A DNA stretch of 64,000 bases from NCBI GenBank assembly GCA_022839785.1, contig JALHJW010000007.1, forward strand, positions 1 through 64,000. The letters run 5' to 3'. How positions within the stretch are numbered: the first letter of the stretch is position 1; each line of letters begins with the position of its first letter. Below, piece after piece: positions 44,172-52,428 of this stretch. Source of the DNA: Desulfovibrio sp. GTDB taxonomy: Bacteria; Desulfobacterota; Desulfovibrionia; Desulfovibrionales; Desulfovibrionaceae. The translations under genes were made by a program, and so were the position numbers. The notes under the pieces are model-generated. The model was not told the origin of the DNA, ran no database searches, and saw only the letters and a list, made by a program, of their open reading frames with translations.

Positions 44172-46256
44172 CTAGGCGTTCTTCAATTCCTGGATCAGGC
44201 CGTTGAGCTGCAGCATCTGGTCGGACAACTCGCGGATGGCCGCGGCGGTCTGGCCCACGCCGCGCGTGGTCTCCTGGGTGATGCGGTTGATCTCGTCGAT
44301 GGAGCGGTTGATCTCCTCGCTCGTGGCCGACTGCTCCTCCGCCGCCGTGGCGATGCCCCTGATCCTGTCGGCCGAGATCTCCACGTTGCGCACGATCTCC
44401 TCCAGCACCGTGCCGGACGAGCCGGTCAGCTCCACCACCCTGCCCATGTCCTGCACCGCGGCGTCCACGAAGGCCATGTTCTGCCGCGCCTCGTTCTGGA
44501 TGGAACGGATGGAGTCGCCCACCTCCTTGGTGGCGGTCATGGTCTTCTCGGCCAGCTTGCGCACCTCGTCCGCCACCACGGCGAAGCCCCGGCCCGCGTC
44601 CCCGGCCCGGGCCGCCTCGATGGCCGCGTTCAGGGCCAAAAGGTTGGTCTGGTCCGCGATGTCCTCGATGACCACCATGATCCGGCCGATGGCCTCGGCC
44701 TGCCTGCCCAGGTTGTCCATGGTGCCCTTGAGCTGCACGGTCTGCGCCTGGGTGGCCAGCATGGCCTCCACGGAGCGGCGCACGATCTGCGCGCCCTCCT
44801 GGGCCTTGTCCCGCGCGCTCGCGCCGATCTCCGCCGTGTCGCCGGAGTTGCGCGCCACCTCCAGCACGGTGGCGTTCATCTCCTCCATGGCCGTGGCCGT
44901 GGAGGAGATGCGGTCGCTCTGCGTCTCCGCGCCGTGCCTGATCTCGTCGGTCTGCTGCGTGATCTCCTCGGCCGCCGAGGCGATGTGGGCGACGACCGCC
45001 TCCAGCCTCTCGGCCGCCGCGTGCATGCCCTCGCTCTTGGCCGTCTCGGCCCGCCGCCGCGCCTCCTCGGCCGCCGCCCCCGCGGTCCGGGCCTCGCGGG
45101 CCTGGCGCTCGGCCTCCTGGGTCTTGCGCGTGATCTCGGCGATGTTCGCGCCGAGCGTCTCGGCCATCTCGTCCAGGGCCGCGAAGATCTGTCCGATCTC
45201 GTCGCCGCGCCGCTGGGCGATGCGCTCGCCGTACTCGCCCCGGGCGATGGTGCGCAGGAAGTCCACGACCTTGAGCAGGGGGCGGACGATGGTCCTGTCC
45301 ATGAACAGGAACAGCGCCCCGAGGATCACCAGCAGGGAGACGCCCATGACCACGCCGATCTGGACGAGCAGGGAACGGACCGTGCCGAGCACCTCCCGCT
45401 TCTCGATCAGGCCGATGAAGCGCCAGCCGAGCTTGGGCGAGGTCACGACCTCGCCGAGATAGGCCGTGCCGCCGATCTCGATCTCGGTGGAGCCGTCGCC
45501 GCTCTCGAAGAGCCGCTTGTAGGCGGCCTCGGACAGCTCCCCGACCTTCTTGAAGTTCATCTCCTTGTCGCGGGGGTTGGCGATGACCGTGCCGTCGCCC
45601 TGCACGAGGAGCACGTAGCCGGTCCGGCCGAGCCTGATGGAGGCGATGGAGTCGGACAATTCGCCCAGGGTGAGGTCGATGGCCGCCACGGCCACCGGCT
45701 CGGCCCCGCGCGCGTAGGCCTTGGCCACGCTGATCATGGCCTCGCCCGTGGTGCCCTTGTAGGCGGGCGTGACCTGGGGCCTGGAGGCGTCCTTGACCGC
45801 CGCCGTCCACCAGACGCGCTGCCTGGGGTCGTAGCTCTTGCGCGTGCCCGAGGTGTTGGAGAGCACGTTCCCGCCCCACTTGGTGCCGATGTACACGCTG
45901 TCGTAGCTGGGGTGGGTCTCCTTGATCCACGTGAGCAGCGGCCCCATCTTCTGCCCGTAGGCGTCGTCCGGGGCCGGGGTGCGGGGCTTGTCCTCGGGGC
46001 CGAGATAGCTGGTGACCGTCTCGTCGATCCCGGCGTTGAGCGGGCTGGCCGCGAGCATGGCCGCGTTCTGCCCGGCCGCGTCGATGAGAATGCCCATGGC
46101 CCGGTCCACCTGCGCGATCTCCCGGCTGGCGGCCTTGCTGAAGGCCTCCACGGACTGCCCGCTGACGCGCAGGGCGATGATGGAGAAGATGATCACGAAG
46201 GCCACGGTGATGGTCAGGGTCAGCCCCGCCAGCAGCTTGATCTTGATGGAGTTCAT
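44172..46256 (-). CDS. Methyl-accepting chemotaxis protein 4 (dCache_1, amino-acid-sensor-like)
   Basis: 694 aa. TM1 about 8-30, double-Cache periplasmic sensor (about 35-300), TM2 about 302-325, HAMP, coiled coil and signalling tip. The sensor has Tyr142, Arg147, Trp149, Trp150, Tyr166 and Asp194 with the spacing of the amino-acid-binding dCache_1 motif (Y-X4-R-X-W-Y, second Tyr, Asp), except that the final aromatic is Trp in place of Tyr. Amino acids or amines are therefore candidate ligands. The ATG at 46256 has GGGGA upstream. The tip block 44521-44672 matches those of the other receptors. Confidence 0.95.
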   Translation of the reverse strand: MNSIKIKLLAGLTLTITVAFVIIFSIIALRVSGQSVEAFSKAASREIAQVDRAMGILIDAAGQNAAMLAASPLNAGIDETVTSYLGPEDKPRTPAPDDAYGQKMGPLLTWIKETHPSYDSVYIGTKWGGNVLSNTSGTRKSYDPRQRVWWTAAVKDASRPQVTPAYKGTTGEAMISVAKAYARGAEPVAVAAIDLTLGELSDSIASIRLGRTGYVLLVQGDGTVIANPRDKEMNFKKVGELSEAAYKRLFESGDGSTEIEIGGTAYLGEVVTSPKLGWRFIGLIEKREVLGTVRSLLVQIGVVMGVSLLVILGALFLFMDRTIVRPLLKVVDFLRTIARGEYGERIAQRRGDEIGQIFAALDEMAETLGANIAEITRKTQEAERQAREARTAGAAAEEARRRAETAKSEGMHAAAERLEAVVAHIASAAEEITQQTDEIRHGAETQSDRISSTATAMEEMNATVLEVARNSGDTAEIGASARDKAQEGAQIVRRSVEAMLATQAQTVQLKGTMDNLGRQAEAIGRIMVVIEDIADQTNLLALNAAIEAARAGDAGRGFAVVADEVRKLAEKTMTATKEVGDSIRSIQNEARQNMAFVDAAVQDMGRVVELTGSSGTVLEEIVRNVEISADRIRGIATAAEEQSATSEEINRSIDEINRITQETTRGVGQTAAAIRELSDQMLQLNGLIQELKNA

Positions 46257-46409
46257 GGTGTCCCCGGGGTGGTGTGTCTGCCGGTTTTCCGGAATCGGCC
46301 GCGCCGCCCGCATAAAATGCCGGAGGCGGCGGCGGTATGTCGGGGTGATGGCGAAACGACAGCGGCGGGAAGAAAGAGCCCCTGGCCGGGGGCCGCCCTA
46401 GGGTCCGGG

Positions 46410-46892
46410 CTAGGCCTTCACGTCGGCCAGGAGGGGCGCGGCCAGTTCGCGCAGCAGGGCGGGGGTGAGGGCGAAGACCGCGTGCGGCGTGCCCGCGGCG
46501 GCCCAGATCTCGGGGTAGCGGAGCAGGTCCTCGTCCATGATGGTGCGCAGGGGGACCGGGTGGCCCACGGGCGGCACGCCGCCGATGGCGAAACCCGTGG
46601 CCCGGCGCACGAAGTCCGCGTCGGCCTTGGCGATGGGCTCGCCGATCAGGGCCGCGATCTTCCCCTCGTCCACGCGGTTCACGCCGCTGGCCACCACCAG
46701 CACGGCCTCGCCGCCCGTCCTGCCTCGGAAGACCAGGGACTTGACGATCTGCGCCGTCTCGCAGCCGATGGCCTGCGCGGCCTCCGCCGCGGTGCGCGTG
46801 GAGCCGGGCAATTCCACGACGCGCAGGGAGCGGCCGCGCGCCGCGAGGTAGTCCTGCACGCGCCGCGCGCTGGGGGAAAGCTCCGTGTCCAT
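46410..46892 (-). CDS. YbaK/EbsC-type aminoacyl-tRNA deacylase
   Basis: 160 aa, YbaK/ProXp-type editing domain that hydrolyses mischarged tRNA, classically Cys-tRNA(Pro). TAAEAAQAIGCETAQIVKSLVFR contains the family's substrate-contact lysine; GVNRVDEGKIAALIGEPIAKAD and GGVPPVGHP are hallmark stretches. Start at 46892 is preferred because GGAG precedes it by 6 bases; an ATG at 46904 is also in frame. The exact tRNA specificity is not decided by sequence. Confidence 0.9.
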   Translation of the reverse strand: MDTELSPSARRVQDYLAARGRSLRVVELPGSTRTAAEAAQAIGCETAQIVKSLVFRGRTGGEAVLVVASGVNRVDEGKIAALIGEPIAKADADFVRRATGFAIGGVPPVGHPVPLRTIMDEDLLRYPEIWAAAGTPHAVFALTPALLRELAAPLLADVKA

Positions 46893-46917
46893 GCGTGTCT
46901 CCATGCCGTCCGGGCGC

Positions 46918-47259
46918 TCAGTCCACGATGAACAGCTTCGCGCCCGCGGCGGTGAAGGACCGGTGCGCCTCGGCCCCGTCCGCCACCTGGTAGCTGGTTC
47001 CGGGCGTGAGCACGAAGACGCGGCCGTCCTCAAGGGTGGTCTCCAGGCTGCCCTCCAGGCAGAGCAGGATGTGTCCCTTGCGGCACCAGTGGTCCGCGCG
47101 GTAGCCGGGCGAGTACTCGACCATGCGCACGCGCACGGGGTTGTCCGCCGGGCCGAAGCTGCGGGTGCGCCACAGCGCGAAGCCCGTGGTCCCGGCGTGG
47201 GTGGCGGGCGGCACGTCGTTCCAGTCCGTGAGGCCGAAGGGGATGTCCGTGAGTTTCAT
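46918..47259 (-). CDS. DHCW-motif cupin protein
   Basis: 113 aa single-cupin-domain protein with the DHCW motif (YRADHWCRKGH) of the family so named. The cupin barrel carries metal-ligand candidates His, His and Glu (DHWCRKGH, LCLEGSLE), and GYRADHWCRKG is the first conserved loop. Function unknown. It lies 25 bp upstream of the deacylase gene on the same strand and the two may form an operon. Confidence 0.85.
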   Translation of the reverse strand: MKLTDIPFGLTDWNDVPPATHAGTTGFALWRTRSFGPADNPVRVRMVEYSPGYRADHWCRKGHILLCLEGSLETTLEDGRVFVLTPGTSYQVADGAEAHRSFTAAGAKLFIVD

Positions 47260-47332
47260 GCCGCCTGTCGTATCAGGGCCGGGTCCGGAACGGAAGGGGC
47301 GCTCCCCCCGCCGCACCCCGGATGACGTCGCG

Positions 47333-48343
47333 CTAGAAGGCGTAGCGCAGGGAGAGCGTGACCATGCTGGAGTGGTGGGAGACGCCGCCGCCGTTGCGCG
47401 CCGTGGCGCGCTCCCCGTCGTCCCTGTCGTCCACGGTCATGTCGCCCTTGGTGCGCAGGTATTCCTGGTAGTCGTAGGCCAGGCCCACGGAGAAGCGCTG
47501 GGTGACGGCGTAGGAGGCCTCCGCGCCCACGCCGTAGTAGTGGATGCCGGAGAACTCGCCCGTGAAGACGGTGTTGCGCGCCAGATGCTGGTCCTTGTCC
47601 CTGGCCCAGGCCCAGAGCGTGCCGCGGGCGTAGGCCCCCAGGCGGAAATCCCCGAATTGCGCGCCCGCGCAGAGGCCCGCGTAGGGCGTGTAGAACCATT
47701 GCTCGTAGATGATGCTGGTGCCGTCCGTGCGGCCCACGTCGTCGCGCCAGCCCACGTCGGAGTAAATGTGGTTGGAGTCCTCGTCGTGCCACTTCCAGTT
47801 GTCGACCTTGAAGCCGACCATGGGGGCCACGGAGACGCCCTCGCGCAGGCTCACGGGGAACATGGCGTTGACGTCGAGCATGTAGCCGTGGTCGAGCTTG
47901 GTGCGGTGCACGGAGCGGTCGCTCCAGTCGCCGGTGGCGGCGTCCATCCAGTCGTAGTCCGTCATCCGGCCCGAGTCGCGGTTGACCGCGGCCCAGCCGC
48001 CCAGGTTGAGCAGCAGCCAGTCCGCCGTGCCCACCGAGACCGTGCCCCCGAGCATGTAGATGTTGCGCAGGTCCCAGTCGAGTTCGCTGACTTTGCGGCC
48101 GGTCTCCTCCTCGAAGACCAGCTCCTCGGAGCGGCCCTGCAGGTAGCCGCCGGAGAGCTGCAGGGAGACGGGCGTCTCCCCCTCGAAGAGCGTCATGCTC
48201 TCGCCCAGGTTGCCCGCGCGCATGGCCCCGGCCCGGCCGGGCAGCAGCACGGAGGCGGCCAGGACGAGGAGCGCGAGGCGCAGCAGCGCAGGCAGCGGGC
48301 GGGCCTGATGTGGGCGGGTCGGAAACGGACGGCGATGCTCCAT
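47333..48343 (-). CDS. Omptin-family outer-membrane protease
   Basis: 336 aa with a signal peptide (about 1-40). The sequence MTDYDWMDAATGDWSD aligns with the OmpT active-site segment: Asp129 and Asp131 correspond to OmpT Asp83/Asp85, and DQH at 251-253 to Asp210/His212, so the catalytic set appears complete. It ends in an aromatic Phe, usual for outer-membrane barrels. Predicted to cleave peptides between basic residues at the cell surface. ATG at 48343 has GGAGGAACGCC upstream. Omptins are mainly known from enterobacteria, so a copy here is notable. Confidence 0.85.
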   Translation of the reverse strand: MEHRRPFPTRPHQARPLPALLRLALLVLAASVLLPGRAGAMRAGNLGESMTLFEGETPVSLQLSGGYLQGRSEELVFEEETGRKVSELDWDLRNIYMLGGTVSVGTADWLLLNLGGWAAVNRDSGRMTDYDWMDAATGDWSDRSVHRTKLDHGYMLDVNAMFPVSLREGVSVAPMVGFKVDNWKWHDEDSNHIYSDVGWRDDVGRTDGTSIIYEQWFYTPYAGLCAGAQFGDFRLGAYARGTLWAWARDKDQHLARNTVFTGEFSGIHYYGVGAEASYAVTQRFSVGLAYDYQEYLRTKGDMTVDDRDDGERATARNGGGVSHHSSMVTLSLRYAF

Positions 48344-48527
48344 GGCGTTCCTCCGGGCGGCGTCGGCCCGGCGGCGCGGACCCGGAACGTCTGTACCCCG
48401 GAATCGTCCTGCAGACAAGTTGCTGCTCCGCAAAAAACGCTGTCCGGCGGAGGATTGCGGGAGCCGGAGCGGCCACGCGCGGCGCGGGGCGGGGAAGGGC
48501 GGAAAAGCCGGGAAGCGGGGGAGGCGG

Positions 48528-49487
48528 CTAGTCCTCGCGCAGCATCTCGCGGAAGGCGGCGATGGTCTCGGGGTGGGCCAGGGCCAGCCGCGCGCCCGCG
48601 CGGATGCGGGCGTTGATCTCGCCCCGGACGCGCTGCAGCTTCTTGCGGAAGGCCACGTAGCGCCGCGACAGGCCGATGCGCACCGCGTGGCCGTCCATCT
48701 CCTCGATCTCGTACTTGAGCGGGACGCGCAGGTCCCGCGCGCCCGAGGCGAAGAGGTACTCGTTGGCCGTGTACAGCCCGTATTCCTCGTGCGAGCCCAC
48801 GTTGCGCTCCCGCACCTTGTCCTTGACGGCCTGCGGCATGCCCCCGGCCGAGGCGGGCTGCAGGTCCTCAAGGAAGCGGGAGGCGCGGTAGCCGTACAGG
48901 GCGTAGCCGGCGTAGTGGGCGCGGATGCTGTAGTCCGCGTCCTCCTCGCCGTAGACCCCGTAGTCCTCGCTCCAGTAGCCGATCTCGCGCACGGCCGCGT
49001 CCGGGACCAGCACGGCGCAGCCCGGCAGGGTCAGGGTGGCGTCGAACAGCTCGCCGTCCGGGGTCGCGCGGCAGGCCCCGGAACGGACCCCGATCTGGTC
49101 CGGCCACAGCGGCCCCAGCAGCGAGCGCGCATCGCCGTGCGTCCATAGGGCGAGGATTTCGGACAGCCAGCCCGGCCGCGTGACCAGCATGTCGCTGTCG
49201 AGCTTCATGTAGCGCGCGGCCCGCAGCAGCCGCCAGCCCACGTTCACGGCGCAGGACACGCCGTAGTTGGCGTCCAGCAGGAAGAGGCGGTCGATGATCC
49301 CGTCCGCGGCGAGGCGCAGGAGCAGGTCGCGCGTCTCGGGGCCGCTGCCGTTGTCCACCACGCAAAGGAGGTGCGGCGCGTCCGTGTGCCGCTTGACGCC
49401 GGGCAGGGTGCGCGCGACCAGCTCCGGCCGGTTGTAGACCGGGACGGTGATGTTGGTGATCTGCGGCGCGGCCGCGGGCGTCTCCAT
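48528..49487 (-). CDS. Family 2 glycosyltransferase
   Basis: 319 aa cytoplasmic GT-A-fold enzyme. NITVPVYNRPELVARTL is the nucleotide-sugar N-terminal motif; VVDNGSGPETRD the loop after strand 4; MKLDSDMLV includes the DXD-like metal site LDSD; YGEEDADYSIRA is the putative catalytic-base stretch. No membrane segment. Sugar and acceptor unknown. Start at 49487 with AAGGGGGGC. Its 5' region is divergent from hydA with 279 bp between. Confidence 0.85.
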   Translation of the reverse strand: METPAAAPQITNITVPVYNRPELVARTLPGVKRHTDAPHLLCVVDNGSGPETRDLLLRLAADGIIDRLFLLDANYGVSCAVNVGWRLLRAARYMKLDSDMLVTRPGWLSEILALWTHGDARSLLGPLWPDQIGVRSGACRATPDGELFDATLTLPGCAVLVPDAAVREIGYWSEDYGVYGEEDADYSIRAHYAGYALYGYRASRFLEDLQPASAGGMPQAVKDKVRERNVGSHEEYGLYTANEYLFASGARDLRVPLKYEIEEMDGHAVRIGLSRRYVAFRKKLQRVRGEINARIRAGARLALAHPETIAAFREMLRED

Positions 49488-49637
49488 GCCCCCTTCTCGC
49501 ACGACGCCGCGCCGCGCGCAACGCCGGACGCGCCGCCGCCGGGGATTTCGCCGGAACCGGTCCCGGATTCCGGTCCCCCGCGCCGCCCCGGCCCCGCGTC
49601 CGGGGGCGGCGGTGTTTCCGTTTTTCCCATCCGTCCT

Positions 49638-49721
49638 GGACAACGGACATGTTGACATATGCTGGACATAAAATTATTCGCTTCGTAACACCATTAATCA
49701 AAGTGTGGCACCAAGCGTTGT
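49638..49721 (+). promoter_or_regulatory. hydA upstream region with repeated GACA units
   Basis: Four GACA-type units: GGACA at 49638, GGACAT at 49645, TGACAT at 49653 and GGACAT at 49664. TTGACA at 49652-49657 is a candidate -35, TATTCG (49675-49680, weak) the -10; TAAAAT at 49669-49674 is a better -10 hexamer but at the wrong distance. TGGCACCAAGCGTTGT (49706-49721) looks like a sigma-54 site with one extra base between its -24 and -12 elements. None is decisive. Confidence 0.35.
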
Positions 49722-49766
49722 GAGGCCATATTGTGTGTGGAGGTCCATTCAAAGGAGGATCGGGCT

Positions 49767-51011
49767 ATGGTTGAAATGGAAAAGGTCATGATGAAGGGAG
49801 GGGCGCCCAAAGGCGTCGATCCGAGCAAGATCGCCTTCATCCAGGTGGACGCGTCCAAGTGCCAGGCGTGCGGGGCCTGCGCCGAGGTCTGCGGCACCGG
49901 AGCGGTGCAGCCGATCAACGCCCAGGGCATCCACGGCATCCACCTGGACGCCTGCGTGAACTGCGGACAGTGTCTGACCAACTGCCCCTACGGCGCGATC
50001 TACGAGGAGATTTCCTTCGTGGACGACGTCTTCAAGGCGCTGCAGGACCCGGACACGGTGGTCGTCTCCATGCCCGCCCCGGCGGTGCGCTACGGCCTGG
50101 GCGAGCCCTTCGGCATGCCGGCCGGCGCCTACGTCGGCGGCAAGATGCACGCCGCCCTGCGCAAGCTCGGCTTCGACCTCATCTGGGACAACGAGTACAC
50201 GGCCGACCTGACCATCCTGGAGGAAGGCACGGAGCTCATCAACCGCGTCAAGGACAAGGGCAAGCACGCCCCCCTGCCGCAGTTCACGTCCTGCTGTCCC
50301 GGCTGGGTCAAGTTCGCGGAGACCTTCTACCCCGAACTGCTGCCCAACATGTCCAGCTGCAAGTCGCCCATCGGCATGCTCGGCCCCCTGTCCAAGACCT
50401 ACGGCGCCAAGCAGGCCAAGGTGAACCCCCAGAAGATGTACACCGTCTCCATCATGCCCTGCACCGCCAAGAAGTTCGAGGGTCTGCGCCCCGAGCTGGC
50501 GGCCAGCGGCTACCGCGACATCGACGCCACCATCACCACGCGTGAGCTGGCCTACATGATCAAGAAGGCGGGCATCGACTTCGCCGCCCTCAAGGACGAG
50601 GCCCCGGACCCGGTTCTGGGCGAGTCCACCGGCGCGGCCACCATCTTCGCCACCAGCGGCGGCGTCATGGAGGCGGCCCTGCGCCTGGCCTACGAGGTGC
50701 TCTCCGGCGAGAAGCTGAAGGACCCGGACATCAAGGCCGTGCGCGCCAGCGAAGGCATCAGGACCGCGGCCGTGAACGTGCCCAACTTCGGCGAGGTGCG
50801 CGTGGCCGTGGCCAGCGGCCTGGAGAACGCGGCCAAGCTCTGCGAGGAGGTCAAGGCGGGCAAGTCTCCCTACCACTTCATCGAGATCATGACCTGCCCC
50901 GGCGGGTGCGTGAACGGCGGCGGCCAGCCTCTCGATCCGGGCGTGCGCATGGCTTCCGGCGGCGCGTCCCTGTTCGCGGACTACAAGAAGCGCTTCGGCA
51001 TCGCCGGCTAA
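49767..51011 (+). CDS. hydA: [FeFe] hydrogenase large subunit HydA
   Basis: 414 aa catalytic subunit of a periplasmic [FeFe] hydrogenase. Two [4Fe-4S] ferredoxin motifs are at Cys32/35/38/42 and Cys63/66/69/73. The H-cluster motifs are complete: L1 TSCCPGW (Cys176, Cys177), L2 MPCTAKK (Cys232) and L3 MTCPGGCVNGGGQP (Cys377, Cys381). It has no signal peptide and is expected to be exported with the Tat-tagged HydB. ATG at 49767 follows AAAGGAGG. The maturases HydE/F/G are not in the window. Spacing of 17 bp to hydB indicates an operon. Likely role: H2 uptake or proton reduction. Confidence 0.98.
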   Translation: MVEMEKVMMKGGAPKGVDPSKIAFIQVDASKCQACGACAEVCGTGAVQPINAQGIHGIHLDACVNCGQCLTNCPYGAIYEEISFVDDVFKALQDPDTVVVSMPAPAVRYGLGEPFGMPAGAYVGGKMHAALRKLGFDLIWDNEYTADLTILEEGTELINRVKDKGKHAPLPQFTSCCPGWVKFAETFYPELLPNMSSCKSPIGMLGPLSKTYGAKQAKVNPQKMYTVSIMPCTAKKFEGLRPELAASGYRDIDATITTRELAYMIKKAGIDFAALKDEAPDPVLGESTGAATIFATSGGVMEAALRLAYEVLSGEKLKDPDIKAVRASEGIRTAAVNVPNFGEVRVAVASGLENAAKLCEEVKAGKSPYHFIEIMTCPGGCVNGGGQPLDPGVRMASGGASLFADYKKRFGIAG

Positions 51012-51028
51012 GCCAGGAGGAGAAAACA

Positions 51029-51376
51029 ATGAATCAGCTCTGTTCCGTTACCCGCAGGCACTTCATCAAGCTTGCCGGAGCCGCCGCTGCCGTGGCCATG
51101 TCCGGCGTCTCGCTGGTGCGCGAGGCCTCCGCCGCCGCCATGGACTTCGTGGCCAAGCGGCAGGCTTCCGTGTACGCCACGGACGCGGACAAGAAGGTCT
51201 ACAAGCTGCGCAAGTCCCAGGACAACCCCATGATCCAGAAAATCTACGCCAAGGACGGGTTCCTGGCGGACGGTCCCTGCGGTCACACGTCCCATGCACT
51301 GCTGCACACCCACTACGTGGACCGCAGCGCGGGCCTGAAGGCCCTCAAGGCCAAGGGCCTCAAGTTCAAGGTCTAG
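51029..51376 (+). CDS. hydB: [FeFe] hydrogenase small subunit HydB
   Basis: 115 aa. Tat signal peptide with TRRHFIK, hydrophobic core and ASAAAM cleavage area (about 1-36). The mature part is the short helical Fe_hyd_SSU region (TDADKKVYKLRKSQDNPMIQKIYAKDGFLADGPCGHTSHALLHTHY), which wraps the large subunit. AGGAGGAG lies 7 bases before the ATG. Its signal must export the folded HydA-HydB pair. Confidence 0.96.
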   Translation: MNQLCSVTRRHFIKLAGAAAAVAMSGVSLVREASAAAMDFVAKRQASVYATDADKKVYKLRKSQDNPMIQKIYAKDGFLADGPCGHTSHALLHTHYVDRSAGLKALKAKGLKFKV

Positions 51377-51395
51377 CCTGAGCGCGAAACCTCCG

Positions 51396-51437
51396 AGCAG
51401 CCTGACGGAAAGGGTTGACCTGACCCCGAGGGCTGCT
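51396..51437. terminator. Possible terminator between hydB and the TPR gene
   Basis: AGCAGCC (51396-51402) pairs with GGCTGCT (51431-51437), with an inner GGGT/ACCC stem in the intervening bases; TTT follows on the plus strand. It sits in the 70-bp gap between convergent genes. Confidence 0.4.
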
Positions 51438-51446
51438 TTCGACCCA

Positions 51447-51950
51447 TCATTCCCCGGTCGCCGGGACCTCCAGGCCGGACAGGGTTTCGGCCAGCCAGAC
51501 GTCGATCTCCGCCCGGTTGTAGGACACCACCGGCGGCAGGCCGTCTCCCCGCGCCAGGTAGTCCCCGAAGCGCGTCAGCAGCGCGACGGCCTCGGCGCGC
51601 GCGGCCGCGTCGCCGGACGCCGTGAAGTCCTCGGAGCGGAGCTTGCCCAGATTGAACGCGGCCAGCGGATACCCGTTGATGGCCAGGCTTTTCCTGTACT
51701 CCGCCTCCGCCTTGTCCCTGTTCCCCTGCCGCGCGTGGCAGACGCCGAGGTCGTTGTGCGCCTCGGCCGCCTCGGGCGTGCCCGCGCAGCAGGCCAGGAC
51801 CTTGTTGTAGTTCTGCATGGCGGCCTCGATCTTGCCCATGGCGAGATAGCGCTCGCCCCGCAGGAGCAGGACGCCGGGGCGTTCCTGGGCCGCGGCGGCG
51901 ACCGGCACGGCCAGGACGAGACAGAGGGCGGCGATGACGGACAGGCGCAT
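51447..51950 (-). CDS. TPR-repeat protein with signal peptide
   Basis: 167 aa. Signal peptide about 1-21 (AVPVAAAAQ). The body has TPR-like helices: RYLAMGKIEAAMQNYNKVLAC, AEAHNDLGVCHARQGNRDKAEAEYRKSL and AAFNLGKLRSEDF, so a periplasmic scaffold is likely. A conserved-looking CC pair (LACCAGTP) is present. AGGAGTCCTC precedes the ATG at 51950. Convergent with hydB; any link with hydrogenase is only positional. Confidence 0.75.
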   Translation of the reverse strand: MRLSVIAALCLVLAVPVAAAAQERPGVLLLRGERYLAMGKIEAAMQNYNKVLACCAGTPEAAEAHNDLGVCHARQGNRDKAEAEYRKSLAINGYPLAAFNLGKLRSEDFTASGDAAARAEAVALLTRFGDYLARGDGLPPVVSYNRAEIDVWLAETLSGLEVPATGE

Positions 51951-52163
51951 GAGGACTCCTTGGCGGCCGGAGGACAGGCCGCGATGTTACGAATTTTAAA
52001 AACGTATTCCATGCGCGGGCGTTTGTCGAGCACCGCGTAGGCGGGCGACGGCGGCCCCGCGTGCGGGAGGATTTCCAGGAGGGCGCGACGTGTTTTTTGG
52101 GTGACACGAATATTTTATTAATAACATGAAAGGAGCGGCGAGGGGAGGCGGAGGACCCTCCAC

Positions 52164-52421
52164 ATGGCGAAAACGGGCGAGGAACGGCGCATCGGCGTCG
52201 TGGGGATACTGGTGCTGGACCGGGAGGGCTCGGCCGGACGGGTCAACGAGATCCTTTCCGAGCACGGCGGGATCATCGTGGCCCGGACGGGCATTCCGTA
52301 CCGGGAGCGCGGGGTGGCGGTGATGAGCGTGATCATCGACGCCACGGTGGCGGAGGTCGGGGCCATGACCGGCAAGCTGGGCATGGTCGCGGGCGTGCGT
52401 GTGAAATCGTTGTTGATGTGA
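52164..52421 (+). CDS. TM1266-type iron-only hydrogenase system regulator
   Basis: 85 aa small ACT/NikR-C-like domain protein, matching the family named iron-only hydrogenase system regulator (TM1266): IGVVGILVLDREGSAGRVNEILSEHGGIIVARTGIPY and VAVMSVIIDATVAEVGAMTGKLG. The family is found with [FeFe] hydrogenase maturation genes. No DNA-binding domain is present. It lies 0.8 kb after hydB, and its stop is 8 bp before the TonB receptor gene. Upstream region 52085-52135 is AT-rich and may hold its promoter. Confidence 0.88.
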   Translation: MAKTGEERRIGVVGILVLDREGSAGRVNEILSEHGGIIVARTGIPYRERGVAVMSVIIDATVAEVGAMTGKLGMVAGVRVKSLLM

Positions 52422-52428
52422 GGTGCGT

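Noticed and set aside
43171..45930. A long minus-strand frame joining the J-domain gene to sequence antisense-in-frame with chemoreceptor 4
   Set aside because: The first part is an out-of-frame copy of chemoreceptor codons; the real J-domain start is at 43875 with its own ribosome site.
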